This document shows, one piece after another, positions 1-10,790 of a DNA stretch of 64,000 nucleotides. The DNA lies in contig RQSC01000033.1 of NCBI GenBank assembly GCA_013416795.1, positions 98,944-162,943 of the forward strand, read 5' to 3'. The notes below the pieces were generated by a model. It saw only the letters and a list, made by a program, of their open reading frames with translations. It was not told the origin of the DNA and made no database searches. Both the position numbers and the translations under genes were made by a program. Origin of the DNA: Prasinococcaceae sp. CCMP 1430 (taxonomy: Eukaryota; Prasinodermophyta; Palmophyllophyceae; Prasinococcales; Prasinococcaceae). Within the stretch, counting starts at the first letter, position 1, and the number at the start of each line of letters is the position of its first letter.

Positions 1-1190
1 GGGGGGGGGGGGGCTGCGCGCGCGCGCCCTCTGCCGGGGCCGCCTCGCGTGTTCGTCCTGGCGGGGACCGTACGTACCATCACATCAGATCTGGTGGTAC
101 AAAAAATCGCACGGCAGTCCCTTCAAGTCTTGGGGTCTGGCGGCGGGACGTAACGCGATGGACCACGCGAAACGAAAAGTTCAACACCCACGGGCGACTC
201 TTTCACGCCGAGCATCACAGCATCCCATGCGGAAGCTGCCGGGTGACTTGCCTTGCTGCGGTTGGGAGCTTGAGGGGATTTTTTTTTTTTTTTTTTGCGG
301 TGTGCAGGTGGTCGGTGTTCACGCTACGCACAGTACTCTGTACCACACACAGACAGAGGTCTCCAGCAGGATCGCCCGCCTCGCCAGGCGGATGTACGCC
401 CCCCCCAAAGACGGCCCCGGCGCGCGCCGCTCGGCCGGGGCGCGCGAGCTTCGCCCCCGCGACTCATCCAGACTTTCGTCGACGCTTCTCGCACCGCAGC
501 GAGTGCAGCGCGTACGTCCCTTTTTTTCTTTTTTTTTTCTTTTTCAAGATGTGTGCAGCAGGGCTGCTGTATGTAGAGTACGTATTTTCCTCTTCTTTTT
601 AAATTTTTTTTTGAAACGTGGGTCGGCGCGTGTTCCAACGGAGGCGAGACGTTACCGTTACCGTTCCCCGAGCGTACGAGTTCCCCGAGCGTCGGCGGTG
701 CGCGCGGGCGCGCGCGCGGCGCGCGGCGAGGGAGGGAGGGCGAGCGGGCGAGCGGCGAGGGTGGGAGGGCGAGCGGGCGAGCATGATGGAAATCAAGGAC
801 GCGCGCATGGAGGAGCGCGTCGCGGAGATCGAGTGCACCCGACGCCGCGCCGCGCCGCGGGCTCGCGCGGATCCGCCGCGCGCGCGCGACGCCGCGCTCT
901 GATTGGCCGACAGCGCCGCACGCGCGCAGTTTGCCAATCAGAGCGCGGAAAGAGGCGCGCGCACGCAGGATCGCGGGCGTTTGGGGGGAGGCCCCCCCAT
1001 GGGGGCTCGCACGGTACTCGCCGTGCGCGCGCGCGGAGCTCGAGGAAAAACAAACACACGCGGCCGGGGGGCCGGCGAGCAGCGGGCGGCGGGGGCGCGG
1101 GGGAAGGCGGCGAGCAGGGAGGGACTCGCTCTCCCTCCCTCCCCTTGCTCCCCCACCCCTCCCCACCTCCACCCGCTTCGCCGAGGGGCG
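1..1190. other. No gene recognised at the window start
   Basis: I see no coding region with support here. The stretch opens with 13 Gs, carries an 18-base T run at 279-296 and further T-rich runs near 520-612, and then becomes very CG-rich. Frames stay open only because stop codons are rare at this composition. The right-hand part probably contains the promoter and 5' UTR of the PH-PLAT gene that starts at 1191. Confidence 0.6.
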
Positions 1191-4100
1191 ATGGCGGGGC
1201 GCGCGCCGGACGCGCGGCAGCTCGCGATGATGGCCGGCGACGCGGGGGGCGCGATGCGCACGCAGGGGTACCTGTACAAGCAGGTGCGGGGCAGCGTGGC
1301 GCGCCGGCGGCATCGCGCGCCACGGCGGCATCGCGCCCCACGGCGGCATCGCGCGCGCGCTCCGCTGACGCGCTGCCCGCCGACGCGCGCGCGCGCGAGT
1401 TCAGTACGAGCGCGCGAGCACGCCTGGGAGTCGCGAGTGGCGGCGTCGGTGGTTCTTCCTGTCTGGCGATCGGCTGTGCTACCGCGACGCCGAGGCGGAG
1501 GACCCCGCCGACGCCTCGCTGATGAAGTACTTGCCGCTGGACCGCATCACCGTGCGTCCATTGCCAGAAGGCTACAAGCCCTCCATCGCGGTGCGCATGC
1601 TGCACTCGCACGCGGTCGTGCCGAAGAAATGGCAGGGCATGGCGTTCTCCATCGCGTGCGGCAACCATGACCACGTCTTCGTGGCGCCGCAAGGGGCGCA
1701 GGCCGCGCGGGAGTGGGTCGATGCGATCACGCGGCAGTGGTTCAGCTGCGTGCACCACTCGCGCCGCTCGCAGCGCATGGAGCCCTCCTACGTGGACGCG
1801 CAGGAGCCTGCGCGGCTGCGCTCTGAGCTGCAGGAGCTGCGCGCGCGGCTCGCGCAGCGCGATGCGCAGCTCGCGCGCGACGGCTCCGACCGCCGCGACA
1901 CGGACGCCGTGTGGCAGCAGTACCTGCTCGCCCAGGCGCGCATCAGGGAGCTTGAGGCATTGCTCGCCGCTGGCGCGCCGCCGGCGGCGTCCACCAGCGC
2001 GTCTGCCTCGTCCGGCCGGCGCTATCGCGCGGTGGTATGCACGAGCAACGTGCGCGGCGCGGGCTCGACTGCGCGCGTCTCCATCTCTTTTCACGGCGCG
2101 GGGGCTGAAAGGCCCACCGTGTAGCTGGAGGCCGGCCCACACGACTTCGAGCGAGGCCGCAGGGACACCTTCGTGGTCGGCGCCGAAGAGCTGCTCGGCG
2201 ATGCCGCGAGCAGCGCGATCGACTGCAATAGCGCGCCGGAGCTGCCGCAGGCGCTGGTGGTGTCTCACGACGGCAGCGGCGCCGCGCCCGCCTGGCACCT
2301 CGCGTACGTGGAGCTGCACGCTCTGGCTGCTGAAGACGCGGACGACGCCCCGAGCGCGCCCATGCGCTACTACGAGCTGCACGATTGGATCGGGGCCGGA
2401 AAGGGTGCCGCGAGCGAGCTCTGCGTGGGCGAGCGCGCGGTGCGCCTGCCCGCTCGCCGCGCGCGTGGCCCCCGCCCAGACGTGTACGAGCTGCGCGTGC
2501 ACACCTCCGACGTGCGCGGAGCGTCCACCGACGCCTCTGTTTGGGTAGCGCTCGTGGGCGAGCGCTCTCGCACGCGGCGCGTGGAGCTTTCATCGGACGC
2601 GGAAGCGTGTTTCGTGCGCGCCGGCACGGACGTGTTTGAGGTGGAAGGACGCGACCTCGGTGACCTCTCGGCGCTGGTCATCGGCCACGACGGCCGTGGC
2701 TTCGCTCCCGCGTGGCACCTCGCGAGCGTCGAAGTGCGCTGCAAGACGCGACCGGAGATGGCGACGCTGCACTTTCCGTGCCACGACTGGATTCGCAAAG
2801 AGGGAGGTACGGCGAAGTCGTCGCCCGCGAGGGACGGCAGCCGCGCAGCGCATCGCACGCTCCCTGTAGGCGCAGCAGCGGGCGCCGAGGCGGACGGCGG
2901 CGTGTGGCGAGTGAGCGTCCAAACGTCAGACATGCGCGCCTCGGGAACCACCGCGGCTGTGCGCCTCACCATGTACGGCACGGATGGCACCGCCGAGACC
3001 GTTGCTGGGCCTTTTCTGCTAGAGAGCGGCCCCGCCGACTTTCAGCGCGGCCGTGCAGACGACTTCGGCGTGCGCGTGCCGCCGTCCTTCGGATTTGAGG
3101 TCACACACATCAGGGTGGAACACGACAACGCGGGTCACAGCCCGGCGTGGCACCTTCGCGCCGTGGAGATCACCACCGCGAAAGGGCGCACAATTCTGTT
3201 TCCCTGCGGGCGCTGGCTAGCGGTGGGAGAGAGGGACAGCACGAAGATTTCTTTATATCCATCGGGCAGCGGCGCAGAGCTCGTGAATCGCTCAATGGAG
3301 TACGCCGTGCGACTGGTGACGGGTAGCGCGCGCGGCGCGGCAACCGACGGCATTGTGAGCGTCCGGATGGTCGGTGCGCTGGATGGCGAAAGGCACGTGC
3401 TCCATGGTGACAGAGAGTCATTCGAGCGAGGGCGCACAGATACCTTCACTGTGAAGGATCAGCCGCTGGGCGACCTCACAGGCCTTGAGGTAGAGGTGGA
3501 GGGCGCGTCTCCCGGGGCCGACTGGTTCGTCGAGTCAGCGCGCGTGGACTGTGCGGCAACCGGCCAGGTGTGGCATTTCGACGCGGCGCGGTGGCTTGAC
3601 GCGGCGCAAGGCAAGAGGTGCGTGCTTCGCACGTGCGCAGAACCGAGTGGAGACGTTGCGGCGCTTCATGTGGTGACAATAGCGACGGCCGCCGAACGAG
3701 GCGCGGGGACTCGAGCGGATGTGTCCATATCCTTCGTCGACGCCGGCGACGATGGTGCGCACACTTCGCCGGAGCGGCTCGATGCCAAAGCAGACGCCTT
3801 CGCACGCGGAGGCGCCGATGTCTTCAAGGTGCGCCTGCCGGCGTTGCTCGACCCTGTCGCAGCGGTACTCACGCTTTCGGGCATAGAGGATGACTTCCTC
3901 GTAGACTATGTGCGCCTTGAGCGCCCCTCCGACGGCCGCTCGTGGCTCTTCCCGAGCGGCGACCGCTGGACAGGCCGCGACGGCGTTCGCACCATTCGCA
4001 TTGCAGCGGGCACGCTGTCAGACGCTGCGCCAGCACAGTGTGGCGTCGTTGTGCGCACTGCGGACGCTCGCTGCGCCGGCACGGATGCGGGCATCTCGGT

Positions 4101-5904
4101 CGAGTTCGTGGGGGCGGAGGAGGGCGCGCGCAGCGGCCCACATGCCCTCGACCACTTTTGCTGTACCGATGCGCTGGTGCCGAAGGATGAGTCGGGGCGC
4201 GCGCGCTCTGGAGCGCTCGCGGTCTCGCACAGCGGCCTGTTTCAGCGCGGTGGGTCCGATGCGTTCGCATTCGAGGTTGCGGGCGGTGCGCGCCTATTGC
4301 GGGGTGGGCTGCGCGAGGTGATCGTCTGCTCGGATGGAATGGGGGTCAGGCCTAACTGGTGCATGGAGGAACTCGAGCTCACGCTTGGCGACCAAGTGTA
4401 CCACTGCTTGCCGCCAAGCGGCGAGGGTGGCCACGACGATCATTGGTTGGGGCCAGGCACATCCTCGGGCGCGCTGCGGCGGACATTCGCCGCTTGCTCG
4501 GGGCCGGCGCCGCGTCGCACGTCGGCGCTATACACCGTGCGCGTGCAGGCCGCCGACCTTCGTGGTGCCGGCACCGACTCCGACTTGCAGCTCACCCTGC
4601 GCGACGAGCACGAGCGAGTTCTCACGGCACCGCTACCTCTAGAGCTACGATCCCATCCCTCTACGTCTTGCCTCCGCCGCGCCGAGCTGAGCGTCTTCAA
4701 GGAGATGCGTTTCTCTCCCGACATTGGCTTGCCCGCCTCGCTGCTGCTGCGCACCAACGAGATGGGCCCCAGCCCGGCATTCTGCGTGCGCTGGGTGGAG
4801 ATCGAGCACGCGCCGAGCGGGGAAAAGGAGACGTACGGGGCGCGCACTCCGCATGGGTGGCTGGGCACGGGCAAAGCTGGCAGCGAGTCGGGAGGCAGCA
4901 CGCTGGAGCTCAGGCCAAGGGCAAAAGACACGCACACGGTGAGCTTCTTCACGGGAGACGAGAAGGGTGCAGGCACGGATGCGGCCGTGCACTGCGAGCT
5001 GCACGGCGAACTGAACGGCGCCAAGGCGAGCTCCGGGCGTATCTTAATCGCCGACGCCGAGGGTGGTGGCGGTGCGTTCGAGCGTAACCGGCGCGACGAC
5101 TTCTGCCTGCCGATCCCCTCGCTCAGGGGGTGCCCGCTCACGAGCGTGACGTTCGGCCACGATGCGGGCGGCGTCGGAGCGGCGTGGTATGTTGACCGTA
5201 TCGAGGTGGTGTGCCTCGAGACTGGGGCGGAGTACGTGGCGGAGTGTGCGTGCTGGTTGGGCCGTGAAAAGAGGCCCCTCGAGACCACCGCCAAGCTGAT
5301 GTCGAAGGCGGAGTGGGAGGCGAGGCTGAAGGACAGGACAGCACTGGCTAACACGCAGGTGAGGGTCGCGGCCGTGCCGCCCTCCGTCCCGATTCCGTCT
5401 GCTCCCGCACCCAAGCCCGCACCGGTACCTGTGGTCGTGGCGTCGCCGACGGCAGAGGCCGAGGCCGCGCCCGCGCAGGCAGTAGGCGAGGGTGAGGACA
5501 CGCTGTACATCGTGCGCATGTTCACCGAGAGGGCGTTCGGAGCGGGGGGCGGCGCGCGCCTGTCGTTTGCGCTGCAGGGCACTGCCGACGTCAGCGTGGA
5601 CGTGACACCGCCGCAGCAAGCTGGCTGCTTTGCAGAAGGTGGGGTGGACGAGTTCGAAGTGAGGCAAGCAGATGTTGGCGACCTGCGCGCCATACGCGTT
5701 GCGCTTTCCGGCGAAGGCTTCGGCGCGGGCATCAAGCTTGCGCGCATCGAGGTGGTGCGGCGAGGGGGCACGGCCGGCGAGGACACGACATGGCGCGTGG
5801 CCGGCGGTGTTTGGTTGGGTGGGCAAGAGGGAGCACCGGTCTCGAGGGAGCTCGAAGTGCAAGCAGACACAGAGGAAACGCAGGCGGGCGGTGCGGCCGC
5901 GTAG
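1191..5904 (+). CDS. PH domain protein with nine PLAT/LH2 repeats (LOXHD1-like), interrupted by an in-frame TAG
   Basis: Exons are 1191-1283 and 1405-5904; the intron 1284-1404 is GT-AG, phase 0, and contains three copies of an 18-base GGCGGCATCGC-type repeat. Joining them rebuilds a PH domain (GYLYKQ in exon 1, then RRRWFFLSGDRLCYRD). A short coiled coil follows, then about nine PLAT domains, each recognisable by a 'RGAGTDA' strand, an 'FERGRxDxF' strand and a 'GHDGxGxAPAWHLxxVEV' strand. PLAT domains are beta-sandwiches that bind membranes or proteins; tandem arrays are typical of LOXHD1, a ciliary stereocilia protein in animals. The frame is about 1,530 codons but has one TAG at 2122-2124 inside the first PLAT, with homology continuing on both sides in the same frame. 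That is either a sequence error, a real null allele or readthrough. A proline/alanine linker lies between repeats 8 and 9. The domain calls are firm; the biological role is inferred. Confidence 0.8.
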
Positions 5905-6074
5905 AGCGCGCCGTGGGTGCGCATGGTATTCGCATGTCCAGTACCCGCGAGCGATTTCAGTCTGTTGCGATTATGTGTCGTTCCTACGATTGCGCAGGGT
6001 GGCACCGCGCGCTCCATGCGCGCGGCGACGCGTGCCTTGCGCACTGGCGTCCCACGCCCGTCCGTCCCACTTTC

Positions 6075-6791
6075 TTATGACCTGCGCTGCTGTAGGAGCG
6101 TCATGCCCATGAAGAGCGTGAGCAGGATCTGCAGCACACAGAAGCCCGCAGCCACGCCGTTGAGGAAAAGGTCTATGCGCAGCACGTACGTTTGGTACGT
6201 CAGAAAGTACATGTACAGCAGCGCGATGGGAAGCCCGAGCCCGAGGCTCCATACCAGCGGCGCGAGCGTCTCTGTGAGATTGCCCTTGCTACACAGGAAG
6301 CATCGCGAGGGCTCGGCAACGAGCCACAGGAACAGGTAAGTGAACTCGGCGCCAAAGATGTGGTCCGGGTACGGGAGCGTGAAGCCCTGCACGCGCGAGC
6401 GAGCGAGCGCGTGTTGGTGCATGGGCGCAGGCGGGCGAGGAGGGGGCATGCGGGGGGAAGGGGGGGGGAAATATGAAAGGGGGTAGGGTGGGGGTGGACG
6501 GGTGGGTGGGGGTGGCGTTCTGGTCAGCCTGGGCAGCCGAGTGCCACGCACGCTGGAGGCTGCCAGCGATATTTCGACAGTGTCCGGCCATCGCCGCGCC
6601 TCGCGGCGGCATTCCGGGCGAGCGCACAGCGCGGCGTGGGGCGACTGCGCGTGCGGCAGGGGCGACTGCGCATGCGTCACCTTGTACAGGAAGATGAGGA
6701 AGCTGAGGACGAAGTAGATGACGTCGTACCACTTGCCGAAGTACAGCGCCGCCTGGAGCGTCAGGCTCGTGAGCACCGGCCGCGGCGCCAT
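6075..6791 (-). CDS. TMEM216: TMEM216 homologue, ciliary transition-zone tetraspan protein
   Basis: Exons on the minus strand are 6791-6681 and 6386-6075; the intron 6387-6680 has a GTGACG donor, a GTGCAG acceptor and a long pyrimidine-rich interior. The 140-residue product matches the family's usual length (human about 145). It has the TMEM216/TMEM17 pattern: 'GKWYDVIYFVLSFLIFLYK', then 'TLPYP', a helix ending in 'SKGNLTE', and 'QTYVLRIDLFLNG' before the last helix. Four membrane segments are evident. In other eukaryotes TMEM216 belongs to the MKS/B9 module that gates the base of the cilium. The gene is head-to-head with FCF1, about 520 bases apart. A second ciliary gene, BBS1, lies at 17442-19259. 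I chose the ATG at 6791 because the predicted protein begins directly with the conserved first helix. Confidence 0.85.
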   Translation of the reverse strand: MAPRPVLTSLTLQAALYFGKWYDVIYFVLSFLIFLYKVTHAQSPLPHAQSPHAALCARPECRREARRWPDTVEISLAASSVRGTRLPRLTRTPPPPTRPPPPYPLSYFPPPSPRMPPPRPPAPMHQHALARSRVQGFTLPYPDHIFGAEFTYLFLWLVAEPSRCFLCSKGNLTETLAPLVWSLGLGLPIALLYMYFLTYQTYVLRIDLFLNGVAAGFCVLQILLTLFMGMTLLQQRRS

Positions 6792-7191
6792 CGCGCCCCG
6801 CCCTCCGCGCTGCAGCGCGCGGGACACCCCCTTCCCTCTCCTCTCCCCCTCTTTAAAGACAGCGAGCGCAGCGCCCCCTCTCCGAAGGCCCTGCCCCGCC
6901 TGTCCAGCCGCGCGCCGCCGCCGAGCCACGCGCAGCACGCCGCCCGCTCGCGCTGTGGCGCGGCGAGCGCGGGCGGGCCGGTTCGCGCACGCGCGTGCGT
7001 TCCCCTGCGGCCAAAACCAAAAACCGCTCATCGAAATGCGGACCCTCGCGCCCGTTTTTCGGATGCCTTTCGATGACGATTCCCCAAAAAGACGCGGAAT
7101 GCGAAAACTTCGAACCGCGAAATGAGTTTTTGAATCGCGCGCGCGCGCGCGCGCCCCGGGGAACCGCGCCGAATCATAAGGGTGTGAAATA

Positions 7192-7199
7192 TAGGGTTT
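7192..7199 (-). promoter_or_regulatory. Telo-box motif upstream of FCF1
   Basis: TAGGGTTT on the plus strand (AAACCCTA on the minus strand) sits in a locally AT-rich patch about 115 bases before the FCF1 ATG. In land plants this exact motif (telo-box) is common in promoters of ribosome-biogenesis and translation genes. Its function here is inferred only. Confidence 0.4.
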
Positions 7200-7312
7200 G
7201 TGTATATATTCATTTTGATGTGTGATTGTGGCGTGATGTTTGGGTTGGCGGGGGCGCGCGGGCGCGGCTGAGGCGAAGGCGCGCGCGCGGGGGGTGGGGT
7301 GGGGCGGCAGCC

Positions 7313-7945
7313 ATGAGCTCGCGCATGCGCAAGACGCGCAAGTTCGCGGAGGTGAAGCGCCTGCTGAACCCTAAGGAGGCGCGCACGCACGCCGAAGAGG
7401 TGCTGACGCCCAAGGGCAAGGCGGGCGTCGCGAAAAAGAAGAAGGCCAAAGGCAAGGACGACAAGCCGCTCGTGCGGCACGTGGAGAAGGCGTCGTCGTC
7501 GCTCTTCTTCAAGTACAACGAGGCGCTCGGCCCGCCGTACCGCATCCTGGCGGACACCAACTTCATCAACTTTTCCATTAAGAACAAGCTCGACCTGGTG
7601 ACGGCCGCGGAGGACTGCCTCTGCGCCAAGGTGACCATCTGCATCACCGACGCGGTCATGGCCGAGCTCGAGAAGCTCGGCGGGCGGTACCGCCTGGCGC
7701 TGCGCGTCGCCAAAGACCCGCGCTTCGAGCGCCTGCCCGCGATGCGTGAGGGCGCCACATACGCGGACGACGACCTCGTGGAGCGCGTGCAGGCGCACAG
7801 GTGCTACATCGTCGCCACGTGCGACAAGGACCTCAAGCGCCGCCTGCGCAAGATCCCGGGCGTGCCCATCATGTACATTCACAACCATCGCTGCTCCATC
7901 GAGAGGCTACCGGACGCCACGCTCGGCAACGCCCCTAAGTGGTGA
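7313..7945 (+). CDS. FCF1: FCF1/UTP24, PIN-domain endonuclease of the small-subunit processome
   Basis: A single exon encodes 210 residues (yeast 189, human 198). The N-terminus is basic, with a KKKK-type tract around residues 41-45. A PIN domain follows with the first catalytic aspartate in 'ILADTNFINF' (D81) and the later acidic pair in 'CDKDLKRRL' (D171, D173). The C-terminus carries the family's 'IPGVPIMYI' segment. FCF1 is the nuclease that cleaves pre-rRNA at the 5' end of 18S rRNA (site A1) and contributes at A2, acting in the nucleolus. I start at 7313 rather than at upstream frame-open codons because the family begins close to 'RKTRKFAEVKR'. A telo-box lies upstream, and TMEM216 is divergent across the same upstream region. 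Confidence 0.95.
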   Translation: MSSRMRKTRKFAEVKRLLNPKEARTHAEEVLTPKGKAGVAKKKKAKGKDDKPLVRHVEKASSSLFFKYNEALGPPYRILADTNFINFSIKNKLDLVTAAEDCLCAKVTICITDAVMAELEKLGGRYRLALRVAKDPRFERLPAMREGATYADDDLVERVQAHRCYIVATCDKDLKRRLRKIPGVPIMYIHNHRCSIERLPDATLGNAPKW

Positions 7946-8066
7946 TGCCGAGGCCGCATGGCCGCGCGCCTGGCGCCAGCGCCGACCTGTACGTGTATGC
8001 AAGCTCCGCTGTACTGTAATTCGCCTGACGGACTACGCCGCGACAGCACGCGCCCGGGCCCGCCTC

Positions 8067-9979
8067 TCACGAGAAGGTCGTCATGCGGATCCATCGTGTG
8101 ACGATGTGCTTCTCACCCTCTTTGACCGGGCAGCCTCCGTGGAGGGCACGCTTGTCCGGGCTCATGTTGGGATGAAAGTTGTAGAAGAGCAGAGCATCCC
8201 CTGCGTTGGGCGCCACCTTCAGGACTGCGGGGAGAAGCGCCGCGCGCGGGTCAGACGGCCAGCGGAATCGCGCACGAGAGCGCGCATCGCCCATTCTCAA
8301 CCCTTGCGAGCAGAGCGGGCGCGTGCTGGCTGGCGCGCACGGCCCACGAGCGCGCGAGTCGCACCGTCCTCCTTCGTGCACCAATCCTTCCAGTATTCGT
8401 CACTCTGGCGCTTGTTCTCGGAGCGGATGTCGAAGTCACGGGCGGCGGTCGCCGAGCCGTCGCCACCCATGTAGCGCGCATTGGCTGGCAGCATCATGCG
8501 ATGAAAGCTTGGCAGGTCGGTCGGTGCGTCTTCGCCTGCGGAGGCGATTCCGTAGTTGACGGGCAGGCCCTCTGGGTCGGCGTGCGCGAAGGCCGTCTCG
8601 CCGCCGCGGTCGGGCGACTTGATGTAGAACAAGAAGGTCGCCCACCGGTCCTTGCCCCTGCGCATGAACTCCAGGCAGCTCGTGGCCATTCCGGAACCGA
8701 TAGGCTGGCCCTCCGGGGGGTCTTCGTAGCAATAATCAGTGTGCGGTTCATACTGCTGGTCGTGCTCGTACCTCAGATAGTACATGCCCTCGCCGTTGTC
8801 TCGGGGTGTGTGCGTGGCGTTGGCGATGCGCTCCTCAATGGCAAGCACAACTTCATCGCGTAGCCCGCCCACGAGGAAGACGCCACTGCTCGTCCTGGAG
8901 CGATCGACGGCCTTGTTTTCGTCGTCGGAGACCACCTTGGAGCGCGAGAGGTGACCCGCCACGAGATCTTCAATGTGCGCGCGCTCTGCCTTGCTGATAA
9001 AGTTGCGATAGATCACCGCCCTGGGGGCCCACGAAACCACCTCGGTCACGAAGGCGCTCCCGTCGTTGGCGGCCGTGCGCAGGTGTACGTGTGACTCGCG
9101 ACGGGCAAAATCCCGCGCTGAGGCACTTGAGAGTGACGTGCTCCGCTCCGAGTGGGCCGCGGCTATGGCATCCTCCTCCTCCGCGAGATGGCGGCGCACA
9201 GAGCCAAGGCTGCCCCCAGCGGCGGCTTTCACCTCCATTTGCTGCGTGCGCACGCTCTGTGCCTTCTCGAGGTCGCGCTGCAGCTCCTCGAGCCTGCGGA
9301 GGTGGGTAGCGGCGTCGTCCTGCGCGCCCTTTGTGCGCTTTCTCTGCGCGCGCTCTGCGTCGTTGGCGCTCTCGACGGCCGCGGCTTTCGCATCCAGCTC
9401 AGCGGCACTGGCTTTGCGAGCGTCCGTTACCTCCGTGATGCGCGTGAGGAGCTTGGCACGCGTCGCGCTGGCAGGAGCGTCCAGACGGGCGTACAGGAAG
9501 CCGCACATTGCCCATGCCAGAACAAGCATCACCAACGCGACCACGCGCATCATACCGCTGCTGCTCCCGCGCGACCCTCGCCCGCGACTGTTGCCGGCAT
9601 CGCCGTATCCGCGGGCGGGCGCGGTCGAAGGGGGCGCCCAGTGCGATCCAGTACTTATCGCACTACTGTCCGCGGCGCCCGTCGCGATGCCGCCCGCGAA
9701 CGTGTCGCTCACTCGCGAGCGCTGCTGTTGCGCCGCCGCGCCCTGGCCAGCAGGATGATGGTGGTACACGTCGAGCGAGTCTGCGAGCGCCCTGTGGCCC
9801 GCCATCTCTGCAGGCGCTCCGAGCGAGGGTCGACCATCGCCTTCGGCGGCCCCCGGCGCCCCGCCGCAACGCGCCCCCAGTGGCGCTCGCGCGCGCGGTA
9901 CGCCGCCGCCACTGCTTGCCGCGCCGCGCAACGCCCGCCCAACACCCCCCGGGCATCCGCAGGGTCCATCAGATGGCAA
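8067..9979 (-). CDS. Type II membrane prolyl 4-hydroxylase (2-oxoglutarate/Fe(II) dioxygenase)
   Basis: Minus-strand exons are 9979-8365 and 8224-8067; the intron 8225-8364 splits an aspartate codon and restores the C-terminus. A hydrophobic signal anchor follows 'SSGMMRVV' near residues 145-165 of the long frame, then about 110 residues of Lys/Glu/Ala-rich coiled coil, then the P4H catalytic domain. Iron ligands are seen as HxD in 'YEPHTDYC' and the distal His in 'ALHGGCPV', with the 2-oxoglutarate-binding Lys in 'GEKHIVTRW'. In plants and green algae such enzymes hydroxylate prolines of cell-wall and secreted glycoproteins in the ER and Golgi. The start is uncertain: ATGs at 9979, 9805 and 9553 are all in frame, and the last would put the anchor at the N-terminus as is usual. 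Confidence in the family is high. Confidence 0.88.
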
Positions 9980-10202
9980 GGGCCAGAATTAAAGGTTTCA
10001 CGCTTTGAAGGGTTTGTGTTCCCATGACGCGCACGACGCATGATGGCCTTGTCGTTGGTGCGATGCCGAGGCACACCCGCAGCTCGGGTTTGGGTTTGGT
10101 TTCGTCCCCCCCCCCCCCTCCGCGCGCGCGGCGTGCGCTGCGTGTGGCGCGCGAGCGCGACATGCGGGAACCTGCACACACACGCACACACACACACACA
10201 CT

Positions 10203-10233
<31 letters not shown>

Positions 10234-10790
10234 CCACGCCCTCCCCCCCTCCTCCACCCTGCGCACCCACGCACGCGCGCGCTCACAGCACGCGCGTCGT
10301 CGCGTCCCACGCTGCATGCGTTTCGATGGTTGATGGCGCCGCATGCGTTTCGATGGCGGAACCGGAGTGGCGCGACAAAAAAAATAAAAAATAAAACGCG
10401 CGACGGCGGACGCGGACGCGTTTCGCGGATCCGGATCCGTCCGTGCATCCATCGGCGGGAAGCTTTTAATTTTTTTTTCGACGCCCCTTTCCGCCGACGG
10501 ATGGATTTCCCGGTGGATCGATCCATCGCCGTCGATCGACGCCGAGCCATCGATCGCCCGCCCGCAGCGTTTTTTTTATTTTTTTTTATTTGGGTGCGTT
10601 TTGCGTGTGTGGTCCGGCATTCGACGCAGTGCGTTTTGATGGCGGCGTGGCGAGGCGCGCGCGGGCGCGCGGGCGCGCCACACCGCGCGCGTCTGCGTCG
10701 GCCGCGCGGGCGCTGCGCGCGCCCCGCGCCCCGCCAGCGGGTGCGCTCACCGCACGGTGCGGGCCGACGGCATGCACGGTCGCGCACACG
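9980..10790. other. Shared upstream region of the P4H and TML-like genes
   Basis: No coding region is supported. The stretch holds a 13-base C run (10106-10118), a long CA microsatellite, A/T-rich patches at 10376-10395, 10467-10480 and 10569-10590, and clustered GATC/CGATC motifs near 10515-10560. It lies between two divergent genes and probably contains both promoters, and possibly an upstream exon of the TML-like gene. Confidence 0.5.
10174..10232 (+). repeat. (CA)n microsatellite
   Basis: Nearly pure CA dinucleotides with a few CT/CG interruptions over roughly 59 bases, in the divergent intergenic region between the prolyl hydroxylase and the TML-like gene. Confidence 0.95.

Noticed and set aside
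1-13. G13 at the window start as a telomere remnant
   Set aside because: No TTTAGGG or related telomere unit is present; other poly(C/G) runs occur internally.
2122-2124. TAG as a reassigned sense codon in this organism
   Set aside because: Other genes here end with TAG in the right place (for example the PH-PLAT end at 5902-5904 and the OB-fold gene at 56953-56955).
793-2502. 569-codon minus-strand frame opposite the PH-PLAT gene
   Set aside because: Opposes a well-supported PH and PLAT sequence and has shadow-type composition (Arg/Ala/His/Val).
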